From NCBI GenBank assembly GCA_023101885.1, contig JALPQD010000088.1:4623501-4687500 (forward strand): a stretch of DNA of 64,000 nt. The letters run 5' to 3'. The notes beneath the pieces are model-generated. The model did not search any database. It was given only the letters and a program-made list of their open reading frames with translations, and was not told the origin of the DNA. This DNA comes from Typhlomys cinereus (taxonomy: Eukaryota; Chordata; Mammalia; Rodentia; Platacanthomyidae). Within the stretch, counting starts at the first letter, position 1; every line of letters begins with the position of its first letter. The position numbers and the translations under genes are program-made. Shown one piece after another: positions 10,462 to 19,953 of this stretch.

Positions 10462-12990
10462 CTGTGTGTCTATTTTGGAGCCAGTACCAGACTGTTTTTA
10501 TAACTGTGGATTTGTAGTATAGACTAAGGTTTGGTATGGTTAAACCTCAATCAGTGCTTTTGTTACTCAGTATTGTTTTTACTATTCTGGGTCTTTTGTG
10601 CCTCCATATGAATTTTGAGATTGTTTGGTCAACTTCTTTAAAGAATTGCTTTGGGATTTTGATTGGTATAGCATTGAATCTGTATATTGCCTTCGGTAGA
10701 TGGTCATTTTTATGATATTGATTCTGCCAATCCAGGAACATGGGAGGTCTTTCCAACTTTTGGTGTCTTCTGTAATTTCTTTCTTTTGGGATTGAAAGTT
10801 TTCATTTTAGAGGTCTCTTACTTCCTTGGTTAGGTTTATACCAAGGTATTTCATTTTTTTAGGGGCTATAGTAAATGGGATTGTTTCTCTCAGGGCTTTT
10901 TCACTTCTTTAATTCTTGGCATAGAGGAAGACCACTCACTGATTTTTATACGGTTATTTTGTATCCCGCCACTCTGCTGAACTTCTGTATTAGCTTCAGG
11001 AATATCCTGGTGGAGTTTTTGGGATCACTCAGGTATATGATCATGTCATCTGCAAATAGAGATAACTTGACTTCTTCCTTGCCAATCTGAATCCCATTTA
11101 TCTCCCTTTCTTGTCTTATGGCTCCAGCAAAGACCTCAAGTATAATATTGAATAGAAATGGTGAGAGTGTACAGCCTTATCTAGTTCCTGATCAAAGAAG
11201 GAATGCTTCAAGTTTTTCCCCATTGAGTATAATCTTTGCTGTTGGCTTGTTGTATACAGCTTTTATTATATTGATAAAGGTTCCTTCCATTCTTATTGTC
11301 TTTAGCGTTTTGATCATAAAAGGCTGTTGGATCTTGTCAAAAGCTTTTTCTCCATCTATCGAGAATATCATGTGGTTTTGGATTTTGGACTGGCTTATGT
11401 GGTGAATTACATTTATTGATTTGCGTATGTTGAACCAACCTTGTGTGCCTGGGATAAATCCTACTTGATCCCTGTGAATGATCTTTTTGATACGTTTTTG
11501 AATCCGATTTGCTAAGACTTTGTTGAGAATCTTTGCATCTGTGTTCATCAAAGAGATTGGCCTATAGTTTTCTTTCTTAAGTGTATCTTTAATAGGTTTT
11601 GGGATTAACACGATATTAGCTTCATAGAAAGAATTTGGTAGTGTTCCTTCCTTTGTTTTTTGATGGAACAGTTTAAGGAGTATTGGTGTTATTAGCTCCA
11701 TGTCTGTTAGAACTCTGTGCTGAATCCATTTGATCCAGGACATTTTTCGGTGGGAAGATTCGAGATTACTTCATCAATTTCCTCATATCTTATAGGACTT
11801 TTTAAATAATTCAAAACTTCCTGATTCAATTTAAGGTAAGTTGTGCTTACTTAGGAATTCATCCATTTCTTTTGTGTTACCAAATTTCACAGAGTATAAG
11901 TTTTTGAAATATGACATTATAATTCTCTGAATTTCCTGGACATCAGTAGTGATAACACCATTTTCATTTCTAATTTTGTTAATTTGGGTTTTCTCTCTCT
12001 TGCTCTTGTTTAATTTAGATAGGGGTGTATTAATCTTGATTTTTTTCAAAAAACCTGCTAGTTGATTCTCTGTATCATTTTCCTAATACCAATTTCAGAC
12101 ATTTCTCCCCTTATTTTGCTAATCTCCTCTCTTCTACTGCTTTTGGGATCGGTTTGCTCTAGTGTCTCTAAAGCATTAAGCTGCATTGTTATTTATTTAT
12201 GACGTTTCCATTTTTTTGATGTAGGCATTAAGAACTATGAACTTACCTCTTAGGACAGCTTTCATTGTGTCCCAAAGATTTTGGTAAGTTGTATTTTCAT
12301 TATCGTTCACTTTCAGGAAATCTTGAATTTCCTTTTTAATTTCTTCCTGAATCCACTCCTCATTCGGCATCATGGTGTTTAGTTTCCAGGAGTTCGTTTA
12401 TTTTCTGTTGTTTGTTGTGTTGCAGATGTCAAGCTTTAGACCACGGTAGTCTGATAGGGTACAGGCTAGAATTTCACCTTACCTGTGTATGTGGAGATTC
12501 ATTTTTTGGCCCAATATGTAGTGTATTTTGGAGAAATTTCCGTGTGCTGCTGAGAAAAATATGTATTCTTTGGTGCATGGATGAAAAGTTTAATTGAGAT
12601 CAGTAAGATCCATTTCAGTAAGAGTTTGATTAAGTTCCAAAGTGTCTCTGTTAAGTTTTTGACCTGTTAATCTATTCCATGTTGAGAGGGTGGTATTGAA
12701 ATACCAAGAGTTATCAATACCAAGAGTTATCATTAATACCAACAGTTATCATTTTGGCGTTAATTTCTCGTTTTAGATGCTGTACTGTTTGCTTAATGAA
12801 TGTGGAGGAGCCCGTATTGGGTGCATGTATGTTCAGTATTATGAAGTCTTCCTGGTGAATTGTACCTGTGACTAAAATGTAGTATCCATCTCTATCTCTT
12901 ATGATTTTTCTTGGTTTGAAGTCCACTTTGTCCAATAGCATAATAGCTACCCCTGCCTGTTTCCTGGTTCCATTAGCTTGCAGAAATTTT

Positions 12991-13717
12991 TTTTTATTTC
13001 CGCTCATACGAACTTAACAGGTACACCTGTCCCCTCCTCCTTTCACCACCCCTGATCCCCCTCCCTCCCCATACCCCAATGCCTCTCTCCCTATCCCCAG
13101 AGCATCCTTTAATGTGCATGCCAAACTCTCCTCTGGGTCCTCTTCTCCGATGATTTGCAAGGACCCAGCAGCTTTTCCCAGAACCCTTTCCTGTGTTCCC
13201 CTTAAGCATAGGAAGACTACTGTGGCTGTCAATCCCTAGCCTCCAAGGATCCTAGTGCCTTTAGTCCATGCTAGACTTTGTGGGGTCATTAATGTGTTGG
13301 ACATTGCGTAGGTCATGCAAAGTCCTATTATGATTGCTTCGGTCCTAACTTGTGTGGAGTATCTTGCATATCATTATTCCACCCATCCTTGTGTTCTTAC
13401 AATCTTGCCACCTCCTCTTCCACAAATTTCCCTGAGCTTCAGGATGGAGAGAGATTATGCTGGCCTGGTTCCAGGTGGTTGATATAGAGTCTCTGATGTT
13501 CTGAATTATGGTTTATTGATTTTTTTATTCAGTTTTGCTGCTCCTGCAATGCCCTTCACTCCGTCCTGATGGGTATTGGATGTCACTTCCTGGCCAGAGA
13601 CAAAAACCTGTTAAATTAGAGTCTTGTTACAAGAGTATATTCAAAGGTAGATGGAATAAAAGTAGGAGACTGCGGTGAGGGAGGGGTCAGTCTTCCATTT
13701 GCAAAATGGTTACTATC
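12991..13717 (-). mobile_element. L1 3' UTR fragment nested in the large L1
   Basis: Minus-strand L1 3' end starting with poly-T and the sequence tttccgctcatacgaactta, with C-rich polypurine complement at about 13020-13100, ending in the 3' UTR. An imperfect target-site duplication (agcttgcagaa at 12974, agcttatagaa at 13718) flanks it, and host ORF2 sequence resumes after it. Confidence 0.85.
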
Positions 13718-13959
13718 AGCTTATAGAATTTTTGACCAGCCTTTTATTTTTAGGGCATGCCTATCTTTTGTGGTGACATGAGTTTCCTGCAGGCGGCAGA
13801 TTGATGGGTTGTGATTTTTAATCCAAGTTTGTAATCTGTGTCTCTTGATCGGTGAGTTAATTCCGTTACATTTAATGTTATAATGGAGAAATTACTTTTA
13901 ATTCCAGACACTTTTTATGTTCAGTGGCTTTTGTAAGTGTGTTATTTGGCTTTTAGACT

Positions 13960-14960
13960 TTGGTGGTATTACACTTCCCTTCTGTCCTCCTGAATATGCT
14001 TGCTCTTTTTTTCAAGCTTGAGTATCTTTTCTAGCATTTTTTGAAGGCTTGATTTGGTAGACTTGTAAGCCTTCAAATTGCTTTTGTGCTGGAAAACTTT
14101 TCTTTCACCCTTGATCATGACAAATAGTTTTGCTGGGTATATCAGCCTGGGTTGACATTTTTGCTCATTCAATACTTGAAGTACGTCTCTCCAAGCTCTT
14201 CTTGCTTTTACTGTTTCCATTGAGAAGTCATTTGTTATTTTAATAGGTTTACCTTTAAAAGTGGCTTTTTTTCCCCTTGAAGTTTTCAGCACCTTTTCTT
14301 TGTCTTGAATGTCAGTGTTTTGACTATTATTTATTGTTCTATTTTGGTCATATCTGTTTGGGGTGCAGAATACCCCTTGTATTTGGATGGGCCTCTCTTC
14401 CTTTAGATGAGGAAAGTTTTCCTTGATGATAATTTGAAAATTATCCTCAGGTGTGGTATTTTGGATTCTTGTTCTGATATTCCAAGAATGCGCATGTTAG
14501 GCTTCTTCAGGGTGTTCATTAACTCTTGAATATTTCTCTCAAGTATCTTTTTGTTTTTAACAATTTCTTCCATTGAGCTGGTTAATACTTCCATTTTGTC
14601 TTCAAGATCTGAAATTCTATTTTCTGCTTTGGTAGTTCTGCTAAGACTCTGTTGAGTTCTGAGTTGATGATAACTTGTCTTTTAGTTCAATTTTAAACTC
14701 TGCTTGAGACTGTTTTAACTGCTCTATGCGTAATTTTGTTTTTTAAACTGTTTTTCTCATCTCCTGCAAGTGTTTGTTGTGTTCTGTTCAAAGTAGTTAA
14801 TGAGGTTATTTAACTCCTCCCAGATTTCCTCTTTCATAGTATTGATCATGGTAATGATCATGCTTTGAAAGTCATTATCTTGGGTCTGGCTTTCTTGGTT
14901 ATTTTCTGTGAATTTGTTCTGGTTGGAATCTATCATTATGGGATTAATTGTGTTTCTTAA
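13960..14960 (-). pseudogene. L1 ORF1 remnant (RNA-binding protein)
   Basis: The minus-strand frame at 13969-14292 matches the C-terminal domain of rodent L1 ORF1p (CQPRLIYPAKL region). The frame at 14403-14594 contains coiled-coil/RRM-type residues (MRILGISEQE). Broken by stops. Confidence 0.8.
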
Positions 14961-14973
14961 GACCTTCTTTCAG

Positions 14974-15206
14974 AGGGCTTATGGAAATGCCACTGGGTCC
15001 TTATATGTCATTGGAGAGGAGGACCCAGTGGAGAGTCAGGCGTATACAATAAAGGACTCTCTGGGAATTGGGGGGGAGGCACTGAGGGATGGGGAGGGAG
15101 AGGAGGGGAGGAGGGGGGGAGGAGAGAGGAGGGGAGAGGGAGGGAACTGGTAAAAAAAATTTTAAATGTATAATTAAATTTTTAATAAAAAAATATTCAA
15201 AAAAAA
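14974..15206 (+). mobile_element. Short L1 3' end fragment nested in the large L1
   Basis: Plus-strand 3' UTR end with G-rich tract, and a tail reading ggtaaaaaaaattttaaatg rather than the common gtacctattaagtttgt type. A perfect 15-bp target-site duplication (aagaccttctttcag) lies at 14959-14973 and 15207-15221. Confidence 0.92.
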
Positions 15207-15221
15207 AAGACCTTCTTTCAG

Positions 15222-15930
15222 TTTCTGTGTGTTTTTGACTGAACTGAATTAGTTGGTATTACTACTCTCCGGCACTTATTACTAGTGTTTGCCTTGGAGT
15301 TGGGTATGCTTGTCTGTTGTTATTGTTATTTCCTAGATGAGGCTATTAGACTGTTAGTACATCAATTAAGTCAGGTTTAGTAGACAGGGGGTGAATATTA
15401 GTATGGTAGTGCATCTTTACGATCTAGTACCTTGGTGATATGTGAGAGTGAGTGGTATAGTCCCTGAAGTAGGATACGTTTTGGGGGTGGCTATATGGAA
15501 AAGTTAATCTACAGTGACTAATAATTGAAAGGAACAGAATGGTAAAAAGGGTTTACTTATCTTTGGGTTGGATGTGAAGAATCTCTCCCATGTGATAGGA
15601 TGAATTTAGAGGACTTCAAATGTATGGCCTTTGTCCCCTAGAGCTCTGCTTGGGTTTTCTTTGGACTCTGTTGAATTCTGAGGAGCAGTGTGTCCTCCCT
15701 GGACTACGAGTGACCCAGGCAGAAAGGGCAGAGCTTCTGGTGATGCTGCAGTTGACCTGGGACCTGGGGCCTAGTGACCCTTCCTAGCCCGCAGCAGACT
15801 GGGTGCTGCTCTGGCTAGCTGGTGGGAGGAGCTGGGATGAGCAGGTGACCTAGGGCTTGGGGGTGGGCTGGCTGGGGGGATTTACCTAAGGAGCAGTGTG
15901 CCCTCCCTTGTCCACAAGCATCCTGGGGGG
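15222..15930 (-). promoter_or_regulatory. L1 5' UTR with monomer-like repeats
   Basis: GC-richer than its surroundings (15650-15930). The motif ggagcagtgtg followed by ccctccc-like sequence occurs at about 15682 and again at about 15891, a spacing of about 210 bp, which suggests tandem promoter monomers as in rodent L1s. Internal promoter function is inferred. Confidence 0.55.
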
Positions 15931-15949
15931 ATAGGGTGTTACTTTATTA

Positions 15950-16600
15950 TATTTTTCTTCTCCCTACATTTTTATCTCTTTAAAAATTTTTTAAAATTAT
16001 TTTCATAGTGTGAGTTTCATAAATGAATGTATATTTATCTATCTCATCCCCCTTACTTCTCCCACTAACAAAATTCTGTCCAATTCGCATTCCTGCTTTT
16101 ATGCCCTTCTTTGTGGTGTTTGTAACCAACTGAGTTTACTAAAGGTTGTCTCTATGAGCATGAGTAATACACATGCTGAAACATGGGCATCTTATTAGCA
16201 ACTGTACCACTGAAGGAAGTGATTCCCATTCTTCCAGCCAGCACAGGAAGGTGGGGTCTTCCATGATGCAGTGTTGTTGGAGCCAGTCTTGTACAGGTCT
16301 TGTGCAGGTAACCGCAGCTGCAGTGAGTTCATGAGAGCAATGGCCTCATCATGCCCACAAGATACTGTTTCCCAGCTCTCTTCCCCAACCTCTACCTCTT
16401 CATTCTTTTGGCCTCATCTGTGATGCTTCCTGATCTTTGTCAGAGGGGGGGATATAGATGTTCCATTGAGCACCGAGTGTTCTGCAGTCACATGTTCTCT
16501 GCACTTTGACCAGTTGTGATTCTCTGCATTGGCTGCCATGTACTACAGAACGTATCTCTCATGAGTGGTGGAAGACACACTGATCTGTGAGCCTAAGTAT
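15950..16600 (-). mobile_element. Old L1 (Lx-like) 3' UTR fragment
   Basis: Diverged sequence matching, from memory, the 3' UTR of old rodent Lx-type L1s, for example the part around ctctgcactttgaccagttg (16498-16517). No target-site duplication could be identified. Confidence 0.55.
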
Positions 16601-16619
16601 TTAAAATTAAATTAGAAAG

Positions 16620-17160
16620 ACAAAGTATAGCAACCTATCTAAAAATGACCAATGGAGGTAAATAGATATTTTTTAAAAAAACAAATGGTTAACTGGTTAA
16701 TGAAAAATTATTCAAGATCACTAATCATCAGGGAAATGAAAATCAAAATAAGATATTATCTCACATCTGTTTAAAATAAACGAATCATTAAAATAGGCCA
16801 AATCTTGTTTAGATCTCATGAAGGAGAAAATTGGAAAAGCAGCAGTGAGACTAGTGAGAAGGAAGAAAATATGTAGCAGAAAAATAAGGGGATTGAGATT
16901 TCCCATAAGGCATGAAAATGATACAAAATTATTCATAGGTGAGACCAAAACAAATATAAAATGCACTAAAAATAATAAGATAACCATTACAATAAAGGTA
17001 ACGACAGAAGAGTACCCATGCACACATCAGTATGAATGCAAATTCATACAACTATGGAAAACCATGTGGAGATACATACATATATATATGGACAGAGCTA
17101 CCTTATGAGTCACTGTTTTCCCAATTGAGCATAAATTTTAAGAAAATGAAATTGGTTCCC
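16620..17160 (+). mobile_element. Old L1 ORF2 3' fragment
   Basis: The sequence from atcactaatcatcagggaaa to atcaaaataagatattatct is the highly conserved near-C-terminal part of L1 ORF2, here very diverged and frameless. Sequence near 17030-17110 continues it. Confidence 0.65.
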
Positions 17161-17219
17161 AATGTTTCATTAACTGACAAATTGATTTTTAAAATGTGAT
17201 ACTTATACAACTTAAAACA

Positions 17220-17595
17220 AATTGCTAAATGGTCTCACTGTCATGGGAATTATGTGTATGCGTGTTTGTGTATGTATGTGTATATATATATGTGAGGAAT
17301 GTGTATGTGTCATATGTGTGCATGTAGGGGTATACAAACACATGCATTCATATACAAAGGTCAGAAGTGGACATTGGATCTTTTCCTCATTTGCTTTTCA
17401 CTTTAATTTGGGAGGACAGATTTGCTCGCTGTACCTGAAGTTCATTAGTGTGGTTAGGTGAATCAACCAGTGATTGCTAGAATCTTGTATCCACCTCGCC
17501 AATTGCTGCTTCTGCACCTGGTGAGGACCTGAGCTTATATTCTCATATTAATGCTGCAAACATACTAAGACAGTTCTCCAGCCCAGCCCCATTTT
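17220..17595 (-). mobile_element. B3/B4-like SINE
   Basis: GT-rich segment then a tract ending in gacctgagcttatattctc and agacagttctccagccc, the reverse of a tRNA-like head. It shares its start (attgctaaatggtctcac) with 63657-63985, so both inserted as part of similar sequence. Confidence 0.5.
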
Positions 17596-17739
17596 TAGAG
17601 TATCAAAATGGTATTTAAAATATTAAAAGGTGATGTCATAGCAGTTGAGAGAATATGGACTGGAGAGAAATCAGGAAAGTCTAATCAATGGGGATTAAGA
17701 AATACTTAGCAGTAGGAGAATATTGGATAGTAGGGTGCC
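17596..17739. other. Short spacer
   Basis: AT-rich sequence with nothing recognised. Confidence 0.4.
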
Positions 17740-18075
17740 AGTTACTCTTCTGTTGCTGTGAGAAAATATTCTGAGCTGTATAGCTTAAAGGAGAAGTGAT
17801 TTATGTGGCTTATGGCTTCATAGGCAATAGAGGTCATCATGCCAGTGAAAACAAGGTACCAGCAAAAGCAGGAAGCCAGTTCACACTACGTTGGGCATCT
17901 GGAGGCAAAGAGAGAGAAGACAATCCCAGGCCCAGTTATTAAGCCTAAGTCCACTTGAGAATCTTACCTCCCTGAGGCTCCACAACTGATCCAAACAGCA
18001 CTTCCAGCTGGAGACCAGGTGTTCAAATACATCAGCTTCACAGGGATACTAGCAATCAGTCCACCACATGTATTT
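17740..18075. repeat. Old interspersed repeat at the unit 2 boundary
   Basis: The sequence begins with agttactcttctgttgctgt and ends with ttcaaatac and accacatg, a layout I recall from common mammalian interspersed repeats, but I cannot name the family. Its last about 95 bp recur at 46030-46125 at the unit 3/4 junction. Confidence 0.45.
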
Positions 18076-18817
18076 TTTTCATTTTTCAAAGCTAGAAGGA
18101 AGATTTTAAGAGTTTGCACAAAGAAGATACTCTAGATATTGACATGTTTAATGTGATTTTAACATGCATATGTATAATGTTAGCTTTTTCACATATCAAA
18201 TGTGGTGATGAAGTGATAGAAAGTAAAAACAGACCTGATCCCTTTGGACAAATTAATTGCTTTTTCCCTACTAAGTCCAGATAAGGAGCTTGTAATATTC
18301 TCCCAGGAGAAATCTCTAGAGATCTCCAAGTCTTTGTGATTCCCTCCAAATCTTCAACTCAAAAATCTCAACCTGATTCCACATCATATTGCTTAAGAAA
18401 AGATATGCTTAAGCTAGAGGTTTTGTACATTTAGTCATCTGAATGATAGTCACTCTGATCTGACATTTTATTACAGGCCTTTAATCATGTGAAAATATGT
18501 AGAGATGAATCATCAATCTTCAAATGATAACTTCTTTTATGAGATGGGTTGTAAGATAACCCTTATCTGTCATTTATATACATAATCTGGGAGTTATGTG
18601 AGAGTTGTGATCTTCAGCTTATTTCACATAAGGAGAAATTGACTTTTGCAAAAGCACAGGAAAGAAATGGTAGATATGTAATTTGGTCTGTATCGAAAAA
18701 AGTTCTATAATTTCCTTTCTCATTTATAAGTATTAGATGCCTTGAACCACTACCTGAGAAGGAGTTTCTCTGTAAGTATACAGGCAGGAATGGATTATTT
18801 AATGATTTTTGGTTGAA

Positions 18818-18982
18818 TGTGCTCCAGGAATGAGGGGAGAGTGCACCAGAAGAAAGGGAGGGAGGGAGGAAAAGGAAAGAGAAAAGGGGGGAGGAAGCAA
18901 GGGGATCCAGAGAGGGGTAGGGGGAGGGAGGGGAATGGGGTATCTATCAAGTTTGTATGAGTGGAAAAAATAAAGAAAGAAA
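18818..18982 (+). mobile_element. Tiny L1 3' end fragment with target deletion
   Basis: Plus-strand L1 end: purine-rich tract (18855-18940) then gtatctatcaagtttgtatg and an A-rich tail. There is no target-site duplication. Compared with units 4 and 5, roughly 90 bp of host sequence (including candidate exon B) is missing at the insertion point. Confidence 0.75.
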
Positions 18983-19859
18983 TATAATTCCTGAGAGACC
19001 AATGGGCTCCCTCTACACATATTGGTTCATAACCCTCAGCACTGTAGGTAAAACCCTGGAAAGTTCAATGAGTCATTGCATGAATTGACATTTCCTCTCA
19101 AAAACTAAACATTAAATTCCAAGGAATGAGAGAGGAAGTATGTATACACAGATGGTGCTGTTCAGTTTCCTAACAGTTATGTCAAATCAAAGTCCTATAG
19201 GTCTTGCCACAGATCATTTTCACATTATTAAAAAGAATTCCAATGATCTCTTTCAATCAATGAGGAGAGCTCAGTCACTATAGATGTTTTTATCACCTAA
19301 TTCTAAGGTATGCAAAGCAAGAACTTGTGATCCACAAGGAAAATTTATCCCATAAGAGCTTCGTAATGGAATAACCCTTCCTATTTACTATTTATAATAC
19401 ATGGAGTCTCCATAGGCTTCCTATGAAGGGACTAGTCCTGAAACAAGAACCCCTTAGCCATTTCTTGTTGGTCTGATTCATGTTGTCTAGTGTCAACAAT
19501 TAATTTCTCCACAATGACATGTTAGTAAGAGCCTACTACCATCATCCATAGGGAAAAATGAAAATGCACTCAGGTGTGGTTACAATAAGCACTATCTACT
19601 GAGTATGAAATAATGGAGTCAGCTTTCTTGTCACACCAGAAATTCTTCAGGGAGGATACTCTTGGGGATACCTGCCTAATATTCCTTTTTATAGATGAGG
19701 ATATGGTGTTTAAAAGCTCAAATCATTTATGAAGAAGAGAGGACAGCAGATCTAGGATCAGAGTGTGTTATCAGACCTAAAGCCATTTGCATGTTTATCT
19801 TTAAATTTTTGTTCCCTTTGGAGAATTTTGAACATTCATACTAAATACTATGGAAGAGT
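18983..19859. other. Non-coding DNA shared by units 2, 3 and 4
   Basis: Aligns with 34888-35640 and 49040-50640 (apart from the L1 there). No gene seen. Confidence 0.6.
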
Positions 19860-19953
19860 TTTGAAATAAAGGTAGTTCCCTCTTATCAAGGACTGAATTT
19901 CTGTTTGTATATGAAGGTCCTGTACCCAGACGTTGTACTCTTCATGGAGAAAG
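19860..19953 (+). promoter_or_regulatory. Candidate untranslated first exon, unit 2 (exon A)
   Basis: A block conserved in units 2, 3 and 4 ends in catggagaaag followed by gtaagc (donor at 19954), a near-consensus 5' splice site. It lies about 7.2 kb upstream of the OR-B coding exon in the same orientation, a plausible distance for an OR 5' UTR exon. The left boundary is arbitrary. No TATA box or transcription start could be fixed; a TATAGA at about 19690 is also conserved but far away. Confidence 0.4.

Larger units (their letters stand above)
9100..13960 (-). pseudogene. L1 ORF2 remnant (endonuclease/reverse transcriptase)
   Basis: ORF2p normally nicks DNA and reverse-transcribes L1 RNA. 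On the minus strand, fragments in broken frames are visible: C-terminal part at 9375-10104, RT thumb/palm parts at 10547-10756 and 11192-11743, a linker part at 11831-12049, and endonuclease part at 12714-13007. Frameshifts and stops separate them and two insertions interrupt them. A 16-bp unit is triplicated within it at 12701-12751. Confidence 0.85.
8045..15930 (-). mobile_element. Near full-length L1, degraded, with nested insertions
   Basis: Minus-strand L1 in order from its 3' end: poly-T/3' end (about 8045), C-rich complement of the polypurine tract (8100-8180), 3' UTR to about 9100, ORF2 (about 9100-13960), ORF1 (about 13960-14960), and 5' UTR (about 15220-15930). ORF2 shows an FADDM reverse-transcriptase motif (minus strand near 11036-11074) and endonuclease sequence near 12714-13007. 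ORF1 remnants at 13969-14292 include KARRAWRDVLQVL and CQPRLIYPAKL. Many stops and frameshifts make it dead. It holds a SINE at 10179, an L1 fragment at about 12991, and another at 14974. No outer target-site duplication was found. Confidence 0.9.

Noticed and set aside
10195..10522. Frames at 10039-10522 (up to 135 codons) as host genes
   Set aside because: They run through the SINE and L1 ORF2 on the non-coding strand and combine unrelated repeat sequence.
17740..18075. Boundary repeat as a possible unit-specific recombination element
   Set aside because: It looks like an ordinary old interspersed repeat. Only its last about 95 bp recur at the unit 3/4 junction, which is too little to claim a special role.
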